Shown: positions 25,891 through 35,275, counted from the stretch's first letter. The stretch: DNA of 64,000 nt from CAYWWY01 sp964580185 (GCA_964580185.1 CAZOJQ010000006.1:10789-74788), one strand, 5' to 3'. Made by a program: numbers and translations. Notes: a model not told the origin generated them from the letters alone.

Positions 25891-27329
25891 CCAAGATCCC
25901 GATTCGGATTGGTTTGGAAATCCATGCCCAACTCAAGACAAGAACCAAATTATTCTGCAGATGCCCGGCGCAGGCATTTGGTATGGCTCCCAATCACTAT
26001 ATCTGCCCCACATGCAGCGGGCAACCCGGATCCCTTCCTGTGTTAAATCATCATGCCGTGGAACTGTCCATTCAAACCGCTTTGGCGATAGGATCAAAAG
26101 TGCAATTGGAAAGCTCCTTTGATCGCAAAACCTATCAATACCCGGATCTTCCAAAAGGGTATCAGATTACGCAACACAACCATCCAATCGCGCGCGGTGG
26201 TGGGCTTGTGATCCGGAGCAACGGAAGAAAAGTTCGTGTGAGAATCCAAAGGATTCATTTGGAAGAAGATACCGGAAAACTCGTATCCATACCCACGCAA
26301 AAAAAGACAGACGCTTTGTTGGATCTCAATCGGAGCGGTGTTCCTCTCATTGAGATCGTTACCTACCCTGAACTCACCTCGCCCGAAGAAGCCGCGCAGT
26401 TTTTGGATCGATTGAGAACCCTCATGATCCTCTTGAACATTTGCACTGGCGCGATGGAACAAGGCGCCTTTCGCTGTGACGCAAATATCTCTCTGATCGA
26501 CCAAAAAGATCCGATATCAACGACTCAGGTTGAAATCAAGAACCTCAACTCCTTTCATCATATGCGCAGCGCTTTGTCCTACGAGGCCAACCGTTTGGCA
26601 GCCAACCGAAATCACCCAAAAAACACCCTTGTTGAAACGCGGGGATGGGATGAGACGCAGAAAAAAACCTACCACTTACGGACCAAACCAGCGGGAGGAT
26701 ACCGGTATATTCCGGATCCCGATCTACCACCCATTCGTTTGAAAATGGGGATGGTGCAACAGATCAAAGAAGGTATGCCTGAGCTCCCCTTCACTCGCGC
26801 TGATCGAATCGCGAAAACCTACGGACTCAATACCGAGCAATCTGAAATCTTAGCCTTTCGGCCAACCCTATGCGATTTCTTTGAAGAATGCGTCCAATCT
26901 TTCCGGCATGTCTCCCAAGTGAGTCAATGGGTTCTTCATTTCGTCCACCCCATTTTAAATCGGCAGAATCGAGAAATCCACCAGACCTGCCTCAATCCTC
27001 AACACCTCATCGACCTGCTCAAGCGAGTGAACGATGGGCGGATCACGGACCATCTCGCCAGGAATGCATTGCCCGATTTGATGGAATGGGGTGGATCCGT
27101 TCAGGAATTGCTTACAGCCAAAGGGTTGGAACCGATTACAAGCCAAGAACAGGTAGAAGACTGGGTCCGTAGAATCGTCAGCAACCATCCTCGGGAGAGA
27201 GCGGAATACCTACAGGGAAGAACCAACATTCTCCATTTTTTTATTGGTCAAGTTATGAAAGCCACCCGAGGGCAGGCAGAACCCATCGAAGTGCGAAAAG
27301 CCTTGGAAAAAAGGCTAAAGGAGGTGTAA
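25887..27329 (+). CDS. gatB: Aspartyl/glutamyl-tRNA amidotransferase subunit B
   Basis: A 480-residue GatB, the subunit that phosphorylates and amidates misacylated Glu-tRNA(Gln) or Asp-tRNA(Asn). Motifs look intact: IGLEIHAQL with the active Glu and His, the zinc-type FCRCPA...YICPTCSGQPGSLP, FDRKTYQYPDLPKGYQI, and HLEEDTGK. The C-terminal YqeY-like tail is present (from about residue 400). The GTG start overlaps the gatA stop (GTGA). No gatC is seen in this operon; it may be elsewhere. An AsnRS gene in this window suggests Gln rather than Asn as its main product, if GlnRS is absent. Confidence 0.94.
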   Translation: MTKIPIRIGLEIHAQLKTRTKLFCRCPAQAFGMAPNHYICPTCSGQPGSLPVLNHHAVELSIQTALAIGSKVQLESSFDRKTYQYPDLPKGYQITQHNHPIARGGGLVIRSNGRKVRVRIQRIHLEEDTGKLVSIPTQKKTDALLDLNRSGVPLIEIVTYPELTSPEEAAQFLDRLRTLMILLNICTGAMEQGAFRCDANISLIDQKDPISTTQVEIKNLNSFHHMRSALSYEANRLAANRNHPKNTLVETRGWDETQKKTYHLRTKPAGGYRYIPDPDLPPIRLKMGMVQQIKEGMPELPFTRADRIAKTYGLNTEQSEILAFRPTLCDFFEECVQSFRHVSQVSQWVLHFVHPILNRQNREIHQTCLNPQHLIDLLKRVNDGRITDHLARNALPDLMEWGGSVQELLTAKGLEPITSQEQVEDWVRRIVSNHPRERAEYLQGRTNILHFFIGQVMKATRGQAEPIEVRKALEKRLKEV

Positions 27330-27338
27330 GTTTACCGA

Positions 27339-27536
27339 ATGGAAGATGAACAGAATCCCGGCATCGCGAGAATCGAGAAAAAACTGGATCGCATTCTGAA
27401 CCACCTGAACAACGATGCACAGAACCTTGTGGAAGAGATTCAGACACTAAAAAAACACTTTTCCGCTTTGGAGACGATGTTCTATATCCTCTTGGGCGGG
27501 ATGGGCATCATGATTGTTTTGCTGTTCGTCCGATGA
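27339..27536 (+). CDS. Small single-helix membrane protein with coiled coil, unknown function
   Basis: A 65-residue protein. Residues 8-45 are charged and heptad-like (RIEKKLDRILNHLNND), and residues 48-64 are a helix (ILLGGMGIMIVLLFV). It starts 9 nt after gatB stops; GGAGG lies in the end of gatB, about 14 nt before the ATG, so it is probably co-transcribed. It is not GatC, which lacks a membrane helix. It could relate to the flagellar genes downstream. Confidence 0.6.
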   Translation: MEDEQNPGIARIEKKLDRILNHLNNDAQNLVEEIQTLKKHFSALETMFYILLGGMGIMIVLLFVR

Positions 27537-27596
27537 CCCGAACTCCTTAGGAATCTGGTTCCGATCATGGAATAATAGAACAACCGGGAGACCATT

Positions 27597-28253
27597 ATGG
27601 CCAAAAAAGGAAAAAGAACGAAAAAGATCCTCATATTCCTCACAACAGCACTGATCGTGCTCTCTCTTGTCTTTATCTATGGATACATCGACTTTGTCTT
27701 TCAAAAAATTGGCGAAACCGGATTGACCCCTTTAAGCGATTGGAGAAGCTATGTGGCCAGCATTCTGAATCGAGTTCCATGGGTCAATCAATTCGTCCAG
27801 TATGAGCCAAGGAAGGTGATTCCACAAGGCCAATACTATCAGGAAATCTATGAAGTCTATATCGAACGGATCGATAAAGATCTCAAAGATTTGGAGGAAA
27901 AAGCCCGGAACCTTGAGGAGAAAGACTCCATATTAACTTCTAGAGAACGGCAATTGGACGCTCGTCAGCAAGAATTAGCCATGCGAGAAGAGCGTTTGAA
28001 TACGGAGATCGCAGCCATGGAATCTATTGAAGCCCGATTGAATCAGCTAGCCGATTGGTTCAACAATTCCGATGAACGGTTGATCGCTCCGGCGCTTGCC
28101 GATCCCGCCATCTCCGTTGAGGAGATCGTTGGCGGGTTACGGCGTGTGGATCCGGGAATTGCAGCGGATATCATCGCCCAATTGGCTCAGGTCAATCCTC
28201 AAAAGGCCGCGAGCATTTTAGCCTTGATGGCAGGAAAGGAGGTGACAAGATGA
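27597..28253 (+). CDS. MotE/YlxF-like flagellar accessory protein
   Basis: A 218-residue protein with one N-terminal helix (about residues 11-32), a periplasmic coiled coil (about 85-150, with DKDLKDLEEKARNLEEKDS) and a C-terminal region that resembles the MgtE N-terminal fold (VEEIVGGLRRVDPGIAADI, KAASILALMAG). This layout is that of MotE, FlbB and YlxF-type stator or flagellar-assembly proteins. It overlaps fliK by 4 nt and begins the hook block, supporting the call. Start ATG follows GGGAGACCATT. Confidence 0.75.
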   Translation: MAKKGKRTKKILIFLTTALIVLSLVFIYGYIDFVFQKIGETGLTPLSDWRSYVASILNRVPWVNQFVQYEPRKVIPQGQYYQEIYEVYIERIDKDLKDLEEKARNLEEKDSILTSRERQLDARQQELAMREERLNTEIAAMESIEARLNQLADWFNNSDERLIAPALADPAISVEEIVGGLRRVDPGIAADIIAQLAQVNPQKAASILALMAGKEVTR

Positions 28254-30652
28254 ACATACTCAGTACAGAATGGACTCAGTCTCAAGTTGGAAGCCTAGTT
28301 CAAACCCCAAATCCAGAGAAAAGGATCCTTTCTGCTCCCGATTCCGATCGACATACCCCATTCCAATCTTGGTTGGAACGCGATCCGGCAAATACCGAGC
28401 TTCGGAAAGAAACTCCTACGCGCCATTCGGATTCGCCCCATACTCCATATGAGCAGAAGAATACCGAACTCAAAGAACCCCCACCGAAGACACCGGGTTC
28501 CGCAAGACCGGAGGATCCATATTCTCCCAAGGAACCATCCTCCGCCAACACCCATGTAGAAGAGGATAAAAATCGGGAAGAAGACCCTTCTCTGTTGGAG
28601 GAAAAGGACGCGGTTTGGGAAGAAGAAATCGATGATGAGGAAGAGGCGTCGGTTGATCCACACCTGTTGCTCCTGCTTGACAAGCTTTCTCTGCTTCCCG
28701 AAGAAGAGAGAAAGCGCTGGATAACAATGGTCCAAGCGTTACAGGGAAAAGACATTGGACTCGTATTCTACGGAAGCCACAACCGAAAAGTAGAAGGAAT
28801 GAGCAAAGTTCAGGCGGTTCAGCATTTCGTGCATGATCCGAGCGAACAAGGGCAAACCCCAACATCTCCCGAAGAAGAATCGAGCCTTGCTACCGAGCAA
28901 ACCGATCCATCTCTTTCTGAAGAAGTACAGAAGAGCGCGAATGAAGGGCTCCAGACCGGAATGCCCGCTATGGATCCCTCCGACCGAAAGATTCCGCTGA
29001 AAGGGATTGACCAAAAACCTGCCCGTGAATCAAGCACGCCGCAGAACGTTCCGATTCAGAAAGAAACAAAAGGATTGGAACGGGTATTGTCCTCAAAAAA
29101 GACCGATTCTTCTGAACCGAAACACTCATCCAATCACAGCGATCATGAAGTCAAAAAAGCCATGGTTCAGAATCTCCCAAACTCCAAGCTTTCGGAATCC
29201 GCTTCAGAACGAGTACCTCTCGCAACCCAGAATCAACCGAAGGCTCATGGAAAGGAGAAAGAAGGAGATCATCCAAAACCTGCAAGCAATCCTGTATCGG
29301 ATCAGAGAATCGGAGGGAACAAGCCTTCTCCAACAGGGAGATCGCCCGCGACAGGTTCTGCGATCAACCGGGGGAAAAACTCTTCCGAGACGGTTTCTGC
29401 GCAAGGACGTAATTTTCTTGTTCAAGAAACCCGCTCTTCAGGAGAGATAAACGGCTCAATCTCACCGAACCAAGGGAAACGTTCGGAAAACCCCGATCGT
29501 ACCTTCCTGCGCTCTTTCTCTTCCTCTGAACTCCTTCCCGAAGAGTCTTTGGCTTCCAAGAGCCCGAATTTGAAGGAAATTTTACCCAATCCCCGAACCC
29601 AGTCTCCTTCTCTTTTCGTTCGGATGAAAGAAGGCCCCAAAGAAGCCATCACAACCATGAAAGAACTCGTGAAACTCGGTAAGACCTTTTTGGAGCGGTA
29701 TCAGCAAATCCGGTTGGAGCAAGGTGGGTTGAAGGTCCGCGTAGAGGAGTTTGTCGTTCGAAAGATGGAACGACCCGTTCCAAACAAGTATCTGGACCTG
29801 CGATCTGGGAAACCGTTGAATCGCTCCGAGCAAACCGACCCTACGCAAGCCAAACCTTCGATGGCTCGGATTCAACCCAAAGACCGTTTTTCGGTTGTGT
29901 ACGATCGGCAGCCCACTCAAGGTCGAATCGTGACTGTGTCTCAGTTGATGGATCAAAGCAACGAACAACCAACGCGCGAATCGACCCCCACAACGGGCCA
30001 ATCAACGTCCAAACATCCGGAACCGGTCAAATCCTACGCTGATGCAAAAGCCTCTTCGTCCGAACAGACCACTTCGCATTTGGAGCAATTCATTCCAAAA
30101 TTGCCCAAGAATTCGGACATAGAAACGCAATCCGAAGAACGGACCGTATTCGGAAAATATGGACAACAAACCCTCTCCCTGGAACATCAGATTCGGTTTT
30201 CCCCGGAGATCCTGCAACGGAATATGGAAGAGGTGATCCAGAAGGTTCAGGAGGTAGCCAAACTGGCCCGTCAGACGCTTCACACCGCAACCATCCAGCT
30301 GAACCCCCCACAAATGGGAAAGGTGGAAGTGGAGGTGCAGAAGATGGGTCTAAAGGTAATCATCCACATGAATACGGAAACAGAACAAGCCAAAGAGATG
30401 CTGCAGAGAAACAGCCACCTGCTTGTTTCCCGATTATCCAGCTCGGGTTATGATGTCCAGCGAGTCCAGATCCACATGGAAAAACAGGAAGAACAAGGTG
30501 ATCAACAACAGCAATCGCATCATCGGAGAGACGATGAGCAACAGCAACACCCGGAATCCCAAGCCCGGCAACGAAAAGACGCGGATGAAGAAAGGCTTTC
30601 TCCCGCTTTTCCTTTTGCCGAGCTATTGAAAGGAGTGGAACAGCATGCTTGA
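28250..30652 (+). CDS. fliK: Flagellar hook-length control protein FliK
   Basis: An 800-residue FliK, longer than the roughly 400 of enteric FliK. The N-terminal 600 residues are low-complexity and hydrophilic (rich in S, E, K, P, T), as expected for a secreted ruler. The conserved C-terminal Flg_hook domain is at about residues 640-745 (TIQLNPPQMGKVEVEVQ, MGLKVIIHMNTETEQAKEML, LSSSGYDVQRVQIHM). A Gln/His-rich tail follows. It overlaps the upstream gene by 4 nt and flgD by 8 nt. It controls hook length and the switch of export specificity. Confidence 0.9.
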   Translation: MNILSTEWTQSQVGSLVQTPNPEKRILSAPDSDRHTPFQSWLERDPANTELRKETPTRHSDSPHTPYEQKNTELKEPPPKTPGSARPEDPYSPKEPSSANTHVEEDKNREEDPSLLEEKDAVWEEEIDDEEEASVDPHLLLLLDKLSLLPEEERKRWITMVQALQGKDIGLVFYGSHNRKVEGMSKVQAVQHFVHDPSEQGQTPTSPEEESSLATEQTDPSLSEEVQKSANEGLQTGMPAMDPSDRKIPLKGIDQKPARESSTPQNVPIQKETKGLERVLSSKKTDSSEPKHSSNHSDHEVKKAMVQNLPNSKLSESASERVPLATQNQPKAHGKEKEGDHPKPASNPVSDQRIGGNKPSPTGRSPATGSAINRGKNSSETVSAQGRNFLVQETRSSGEINGSISPNQGKRSENPDRTFLRSFSSSELLPEESLASKSPNLKEILPNPRTQSPSLFVRMKEGPKEAITTMKELVKLGKTFLERYQQIRLEQGGLKVRVEEFVVRKMERPVPNKYLDLRSGKPLNRSEQTDPTQAKPSMARIQPKDRFSVVYDRQPTQGRIVTVSQLMDQSNEQPTRESTPTTGQSTSKHPEPVKSYADAKASSSEQTTSHLEQFIPKLPKNSDIETQSEERTVFGKYGQQTLSLEHQIRFSPEILQRNMEEVIQKVQEVAKLARQTLHTATIQLNPPQMGKVEVEVQKMGLKVIIHMNTETEQAKEMLQRNSHLLVSRLSSSGYDVQRVQIHMEKQEEQGDQQQQSHHRRDDEQQQHPESQARQRKDADEERLSPAFPFAELLKGVEQHA

Positions 30653-31319
30653 TTTCAACCCGATCAGCAACTATGCAAACAATCCATCATCGACCAATCC
30701 AGCCAATCCAAAAAAGGAGTTGGACCGAGATGCCTTTTTGATGCTGCTGGTAACGGAGCTTCGGAATCAGAATCCTTTGGAACCCATGGAGAACAAAGAT
30801 TTTGTCAATCAAATGGCTCAATTCACGACCCTGGAACAGATCACGAACATGTCCGTAGCTTTGCAAGATTTCTTGGGTACGATGAACTCGACCATGCGGC
30901 TCCAGGCATCCGGAGTTGTCGGAAAATATGTGGTCATTGAAGACCACCAGTTGTCTCTTAGGAACCAGATGCCCGTCAACGTCCTTTACAATTTGGAAGA
31001 GAAAGGCGAGGTTCGGATCCGGATTAAAGACAACCAAGGTCGAATGGTCTATGAAAAGGCGATGGGAGTTATCGACCCAGGCCTTTACAGCTTTGTATGG
31101 GATGGACGGAACAATGCGGGCGTCATGCAACCCGACGGGGTTTATACCTACGACTTGCTGCGGGTTGAAGGAGGCCAGGAGATTTCCTTCGGAGGCGTGG
31201 TCGGTGGACAAGTAGAGGCGGTTCAGTTTGAGGGCAACGAGATCTATGTCATCGTTAATGGGGAGAAATATGCCTTCAATCGGATCATCGAAATCACTGA
31301 AGTGACGCAAGAAGCATAA
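30645..31319 (+). CDS. flgD: Flagellar hook assembly scaffold FlgD
   Basis: A 224-residue FlgD, the hook cap needed for FlgE polymerisation. The N-terminal signature is DAFLMLLVTELRNQNPLEPMENKDFVNQMAQFTTLEQ (in parts, residues 29-63), followed by the FlgD tudor/Ig-like C-terminal region with IRIKDNQGRMVYE and VWDGRNNAGVMQPDGVYTYDL. The ATG overlaps the fliK stop by 8 nt. Product exported by the flagellar type III system. Confidence 0.95.
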   Translation: MLDFNPISNYANNPSSTNPANPKKELDRDAFLMLLVTELRNQNPLEPMENKDFVNQMAQFTTLEQITNMSVALQDFLGTMNSTMRLQASGVVGKYVVIEDHQLSLRNQMPVNVLYNLEEKGEVRIRIKDNQGRMVYEKAMGVIDPGLYSFVWDGRNNAGVMQPDGVYTYDLLRVEGGQEISFGGVVGGQVEAVQFEGNEIYVIVNGEKYAFNRIIEITEVTQEA

Positions 31320-31336
31320 GACAGGAGGTGGGTCGG

Positions 31337-31741
31337 ATGACGGAAAACAATTTGAATGTCAACAACAGACCCCTGCCCATATACGGGCCGTCTAAAAGGC
31401 AACAAGCGATACAAACTCGGCCCGAAGGCCAAACCTTCCAACAACTGGTCCAACAAATGGGAGAAACCGAACAAGGGATCAAGGTTTCTGCCCATGCCCA
31501 GAAGCGGATCGAGAACCGGCAAATCGAGTTCGATCCAACAACCCTGAAAACTTTGGAACAAGTCTTGGATGTGGCCAAAACCAAGGGCTCCAACAAAACC
31601 TTGGTTATGTTGGGAAATACCGCCTATCTCTTGAGTGTCAAAGACCGCACTCTGGTAACAGCAATGGACAGCCAGGAGATGAATGAACATTTTTTTACGC
31701 AGATTGATAGTGTATACGTGAACGGGGCCGGTCCTCGCTGA
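31337..31741 (+). CDS. Flagellar operon protein (TIGR02530 type)
   Basis: A 134-residue protein of the conserved family found between flgD and flgE in Firmicutes and Thermotogota. Diagnostic stretches are KVSAHAQKRIENRQIEFDP and VAKTKGSNKTLVMLGNTAYLLSVKDRTLVTAM. Its exact role is unknown, but it belongs to hook assembly. The start ATG 31337 has AGGAGG 8 nt upstream; a GTG 9 nt earlier is within that site. Confidence 0.88.
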   Translation: MTENNLNVNNRPLPIYGPSKRQQAIQTRPEGQTFQQLVQQMGETEQGIKVSAHAQKRIENRQIEFDPTTLKTLEQVLDVAKTKGSNKTLVMLGNTAYLLSVKDRTLVTAMDSQEMNEHFFTQIDSVYVNGAGPR

Positions 31742-31811
31742 AATGAGGGAGCCCCCGGGCGGTGACTGTTCGATCCGCCCGAACCAATTGAATCAAAGGA
31801 GGTAGATCATT

Positions 31812-34304
31812 ATGATGCGCTCCATGTTCAGCGGAATCTCGGGGCTCAAGGGATTTCAGCAGGCAATGGACGTCATTGGCAACAATATTGCCAATGTCAA
31901 TACTGTGGGCTTCAAGGGAGGACGAACCACCTTCCAGTCCATGATGATGCAAACGATTGTAGGGGCAAAATCCCCGGAAGAAGGAGGGCGCGGTGGGGTT
32001 AACGCGCTCCAGATCGGTCTGGGAACGATGATGGCCAGTGTCGATGTCCTGATGAGTCAGGGTAGTTTTCAAAACACTGGGAAAAAGACAGATCTGGGCA
32101 TTCAAGGAGACGGTTTCTTTGTCCTGAGCGATGGAATTCAGCGGTTCTATTCACGAGCTGGGAACTTTATGCTAGACGAAACGGGTCATTTCGTCCAACC
32201 TTCCACTGGTTTGAAACTCCAGGGTTGGGCCGCGCAAGTCGATCCTCGAACGGGGACCCGATACCTCGATAAAGACAAACCACCATCGAGTATCTTCATT
32301 GCCGCAGGACTCACAATGCCCGCCAAGGCAACCCAAAACATGTCCATTGGAGGCAACCTCAACTCCGTTGTTGGGATCGAACCGATGACCATTTCCGTTC
32401 GAAATCCCAACGATCCCACGAAAACCTACAAAGTCCGGTTCACTTTCGAAAAGATTCCCCCATTCGACACCGAACGCCTATTCTCTGGTGGAACGGTAAA
32501 ATACACCTGGAGAGCGGAGATTGTGGACTGGAACACGTTCAGTCCCTACGAAATCCCCAAACTCAACAACAACATTGGAATGGTCGAACTCAACCAGTTT
32601 GGCCAGGTCCAGCGGTTCTTACGGTACAGCACGAACACCGCACCCGGTCAAATTGGTGGAGATCTTTTCGATGGAACGATTATCGGTGGAGATGCAGAAC
32701 GCACTTGGTTCAACTATCATCCCACAGGGGGAAGCGCGATTGAAGATGCCGTTGTATCGTTGTTTTCGAATAACAGCGAAGGAATCTTGGACAAAATCAT
32801 CACCAAAGCCTCCTTCCGGGCAGAGGAAGGGGTAGATTACGATATCGTACCCGCATTGACCGGAGATGGCCAGACAGTAGCCGTGACGATGCTGAACAAT
32901 ATCCGGCCCGCTTCCGGGGACTTGGTCCAAGTGGATTATTTTACCCGAGAGGCCGATATTGCTTACACAGGACAAACATCCGTTACCATTCGGGGACCAA
33001 TCAGCGATCCAAGTAGTCTGATTGTCTATTCCGTTGACACTGGAGTAGCGACCCCTTTAATTGAAGGCACCGATTGGCGGTACAACTCCAGCACTGGAGT
33101 GGTCTCTTTTCTTTCCGCTCTCCCCGCAGGAACCGACCATATTCGGTTGGAGTATCAGACGCAAGATTCCTTTGTTGGCACGGGCACCACTAGCCAATGG
33201 ACTCTCAGCAGGCCTGCAATCCAGATGCCCGGCGGTCCACCGCATATGAATGTGAACATCAACATGAAATTCAATGTAAATGAAGCATCGCGGCGTGTGG
33301 AATTCCGAGCTCCCTACCCGACAGCGGATCCCACCAAATTCCATATTTCATACGCAGATCCCTCTTTGGCCACCGACTTTGACACAATCGATGTGGTGGT
33401 AGGAGCGGATGTCAAAGCCAATATATCCTTCCAAAAGACGGGTGAGATCAAGTTTTACGATCTTAGTGATACACAGAACTTTGTCACTGGTGTCTACGAG
33501 TCTCCCCGGTTTTCCACCGCGACAACCGTATATGACTCATTAGGGAAACCCTACACCATCTATCTGGAGTTTCAAAAACTAAAAACCAACCAATGGGCAT
33601 GGCGCGCGGTGGAAGAAAGCGGGATCCCTGTTGAGTATGTAGATGACAGGGAGATTCGATATATCCCCGATCCAAGCGACAATACCTCCATTGTGGGGGG
33701 AATCCTGGAATTCGACGCCTCCGGTAGGATTTCTGCCTACGGGGCCCTACGACAGGATGGCCAAGTAGAAACCGATATCTCCATCATCCGCATCCGGTTT
33801 TCCCCGGGAGAGTTTGTGGATGACGGAGCTGCGCCTCCTCCTGAGGAAGGGGCCGCTCCGGTTTCCGCATTGCTGGATTTCTCAGAACTGGTTCAATTTG
33901 CCAGCCCCTTTTCCGCGACCGTCCGAGAGCAAGATGGGAATGCCATGGGTGTGCTTCAAGCTTTTGCCATCAATAATATCGGACAGGTTGTGGGCACGTT
34001 CACAAACGGACGTTCGGATGTGCTCGCTCAATTGGCCATGGCCATTTTCAACAACCCAGCTGGCTTGATGGATATGGGCAATACGCTCTATTCCGAAAGC
34101 GCAAACAGTGGAACCGCTCAGATTGGGTTCGCGGGCACCGGGGGACGAGGACTCATTTCCCCAGGCGTGTTGGAAATGTCCAATGTAGACCTTGCCGAGG
34201 AATTTACGGGCATGGTCATCGTTCAAAGGGCCTTCCAGGCCAACGCCCGGACAATCACGACTGCCGATCAGATTTTGCAGGAATTGGTGAATCTGAAGCG
34301 GTAG
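31812..34304 (+). CDS. flgE: Flagellar hook protein FlgE, unusually long
   Basis: An 830-residue hook protein, about twice the enteric FlgE (about 400). The N-terminal rod domain is MMRSMFSGISGLKGFQQAM and the following IGNNIANVNTVGFKGGRTTFQS. The C-terminal domain ends in FTGMVIVQRAFQANARTITT..DQILQELVNLKR. The middle (about residues 170-700) is expanded with beta-rich, surface-exposed modules. ATG follows GGAGGTAGATCATT. A strong intrinsic terminator closes the block, so the later flagellar genes (motA, motB, fliL) are not directly downstream here. Confidence 0.94.
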   Translation: MMRSMFSGISGLKGFQQAMDVIGNNIANVNTVGFKGGRTTFQSMMMQTIVGAKSPEEGGRGGVNALQIGLGTMMASVDVLMSQGSFQNTGKKTDLGIQGDGFFVLSDGIQRFYSRAGNFMLDETGHFVQPSTGLKLQGWAAQVDPRTGTRYLDKDKPPSSIFIAAGLTMPAKATQNMSIGGNLNSVVGIEPMTISVRNPNDPTKTYKVRFTFEKIPPFDTERLFSGGTVKYTWRAEIVDWNTFSPYEIPKLNNNIGMVELNQFGQVQRFLRYSTNTAPGQIGGDLFDGTIIGGDAERTWFNYHPTGGSAIEDAVVSLFSNNSEGILDKIITKASFRAEEGVDYDIVPALTGDGQTVAVTMLNNIRPASGDLVQVDYFTREADIAYTGQTSVTIRGPISDPSSLIVYSVDTGVATPLIEGTDWRYNSSTGVVSFLSALPAGTDHIRLEYQTQDSFVGTGTTSQWTLSRPAIQMPGGPPHMNVNINMKFNVNEASRRVEFRAPYPTADPTKFHISYADPSLATDFDTIDVVVGADVKANISFQKTGEIKFYDLSDTQNFVTGVYESPRFSTATTVYDSLGKPYTIYLEFQKLKTNQWAWRAVEESGIPVEYVDDREIRYIPDPSDNTSIVGGILEFDASGRISAYGALRQDGQVETDISIIRIRFSPGEFVDDGAAPPPEEGAAPVSALLDFSELVQFASPFSATVREQDGNAMGVLQAFAINNIGQVVGTFTNGRSDVLAQLAMAIFNNPAGLMDMGNTLYSESANSGTAQIGFAGTGGRGLISPGVLEMSNVDLAEEFTGMVIVQRAFQANARTITTADQILQELVNLKR

Positions 34305-34323
34305 TTTTCTTCCCCATAACGAC

Positions 34324-34360
34324 AAAACCGGAGCGATCGCTGGGTTGCTCCGGTTTTTTT
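34324..34360 (+). terminator. Intrinsic terminator of the hook operon
   Basis: AAAACCGGAGC pairs with GCTCCGGTTTT, loop of 12 nt, followed by T7. Confidence 0.9.
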
Positions 34361-34371
34361 CCGGTAAGGAC

Positions 34372-34400
34372 TTGCATTTTCTGGATAATTATGGTAAAAT
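34372..34400 (+). promoter_or_regulatory. tRNA cluster promoter
   Basis: TTGCAT and TAAAAT are separated by exactly 17 nt, ending 35 nt before tRNA-Lys. Confidence 0.75.
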
Positions 34401-34434
34401 CGCCTTGCTCCCAAAAGAGCAGATCATGACCAGG

Positions 34435-34510
34435 GAGCCGCTAGCTCAGCCGGTAGAGCACGTGACTTTTAATCACGGGGCCGAGGGTTCGAGTCCCTCG
34501 CGGCTCACCA
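34435..34510 (+). tRNA. tRNA-Lys(TTT)
   Basis: 76 nt with encoded CCA. Acceptor GAGCCGC/GCGGCTC, anticodon stem CGTGA/TCACG with loop CTTTTAA, T-arm GAGGG-TTCGAGT-CCCTC. Anticodon TTT. First of a three-tRNA cluster. Confidence 0.96.
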
Positions 34511-34518
34511 ATGATCAC

Positions 34519-34604
34519 GCGAGGGTGGCGGAACTGGCAGACGCGTTGGATTTAGGATCCAATGAGAGATTCTCGTGTGGGTTCAAGTCCCACCTCTCGC
34601 ACCA
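34519..34604 (+). tRNA. tRNA-Leu(TAG)
   Basis: 86 nt with encoded CCA and the long variable arm of a class II tRNA (AATGAGAGATTCTCGTG region). Acceptor GCGAGGG/CTCTCGC with one G-U pair; anticodon stem TTGGA/TCCAA with loop TTTAGGA and anticodon TAG. Lies 8 nt after tRNA-Lys. Confidence 0.96.
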
Positions 34605-34614
34605 AAAAAACCAT

Positions 34615-34689
34615 GCGGGTGTAGCTCAGTGGTAGAGCACTTGCTTGCCAAGCAAGGGGTCGCGGGTTCGACCCCCGTCTCCCGCTCCA
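34615..34689 (+). tRNA. tRNA-Gly(GCC)
   Basis: 75 nt with encoded CCA. Anticodon stem CTTGC/GCAAG with loop TTGCCAA and anticodon GCC; T-arm GCGGG-TTCGACC-CCCGT. In the acceptor stem GCGGGTG faces CTCCCGC, giving a U-U mismatch at pair 6. Lies 10 nt after tRNA-Leu. Confidence 0.95.
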
Positions 34690-34694
34690 AAAAA

Positions 34695-34719
34695 GGGGAA
34701 CCGAGGTTCCCCTTTTTTC
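34695..34719 (+). terminator. Intrinsic terminator of the tRNA cluster
   Basis: GGGGAACC and GGTTCCCC with a 2-nt centre, followed by T6. Confidence 0.85.
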
Positions 34720-34753
34720 TTTGTCGTAGCAACCCATACAGGAGGTGAAGAGG

Positions 34754-35272
34754 ATGAAGAAAATCGCAGCAGTCGGATTGCTTCTCGTAGTTATGGTCGT
34801 TGTTGGTGTGGCATACGATGCCATCACTGACTATCGGCAGATCCGATCCTTTACCTACAAGATCGTCTCGGGCGATGGAGAACTGTACTATGGCATGGAA
34901 ATCACCCCAAAAGGCGACCAATACGAACTGAAAACAATTCAGACCCGTTTGGTTCCTGGTCATACGCCGATCGAAATGGATCAAGTGATGGGCTTCTTTT
35001 CGGCAGCGTGGATCTATGTCATGGTCAACCCCTTTTACACAATGCTTTTGAACCAACTGGATCTGGATACCCCCCAACTCATGCTGATGGGTCTACAGAT
35101 TCAACGGGGAGAACCCCAGCAAGTCGGTCCCTGGACAGGCGAAGCATTTACCCTGATCAACCAAGGGCAAAAGATGCTCACGTGGATTCTGAGCTCCTCC
35201 ATCGGATTGCCCCTGAAGACCATCTTCCACCAAGAACAAATCACGATGGAATTGGTCGAATATGTCCAATAA
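34754..35272 (+). CDS. Exported protein of unknown function
   Basis: A 172-residue protein with N-terminal signal or anchor (KKIAAVGLLLVVMVVVGVA). The mature part has no recognisable domain; it begins YDAITDYRQIRSFTYKI and looks like a small beta-rich periplasmic domain (GELYYGMEITPKGDQYELKT) with a hydrophobic middle helix (VMGFFSAAWIYVMVNPFYT). Start ATG 34754 has AGGAGG 8 nt upstream. It stands alone after the tRNA terminator and converges with psuG. Function unknown. Confidence 0.65.
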   Translation: MKKIAAVGLLLVVMVVVGVAYDAITDYRQIRSFTYKIVSGDGELYYGMEITPKGDQYELKTIQTRLVPGHTPIEMDQVMGFFSAAWIYVMVNPFYTMLLNQLDLDTPQLMLMGLQIQRGEPQQVGPWTGEAFTLINQGQKMLTWILSSSIGLPLKTIFHQEQITMELVEYVQ

Positions 35273-35275
35273 CCC

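Noticed and set aside
27339..27536. A candidate gatC next to gatB
   Set aside because: The 65-residue product has a membrane helix at its C-terminus and no GatC-like sequence.
28300..28755. Serine-rich frame antisense to fliK
   Set aside because: It mirrors the low-complexity acidic coding of fliK and has no ribosome binding site or homologous domain.
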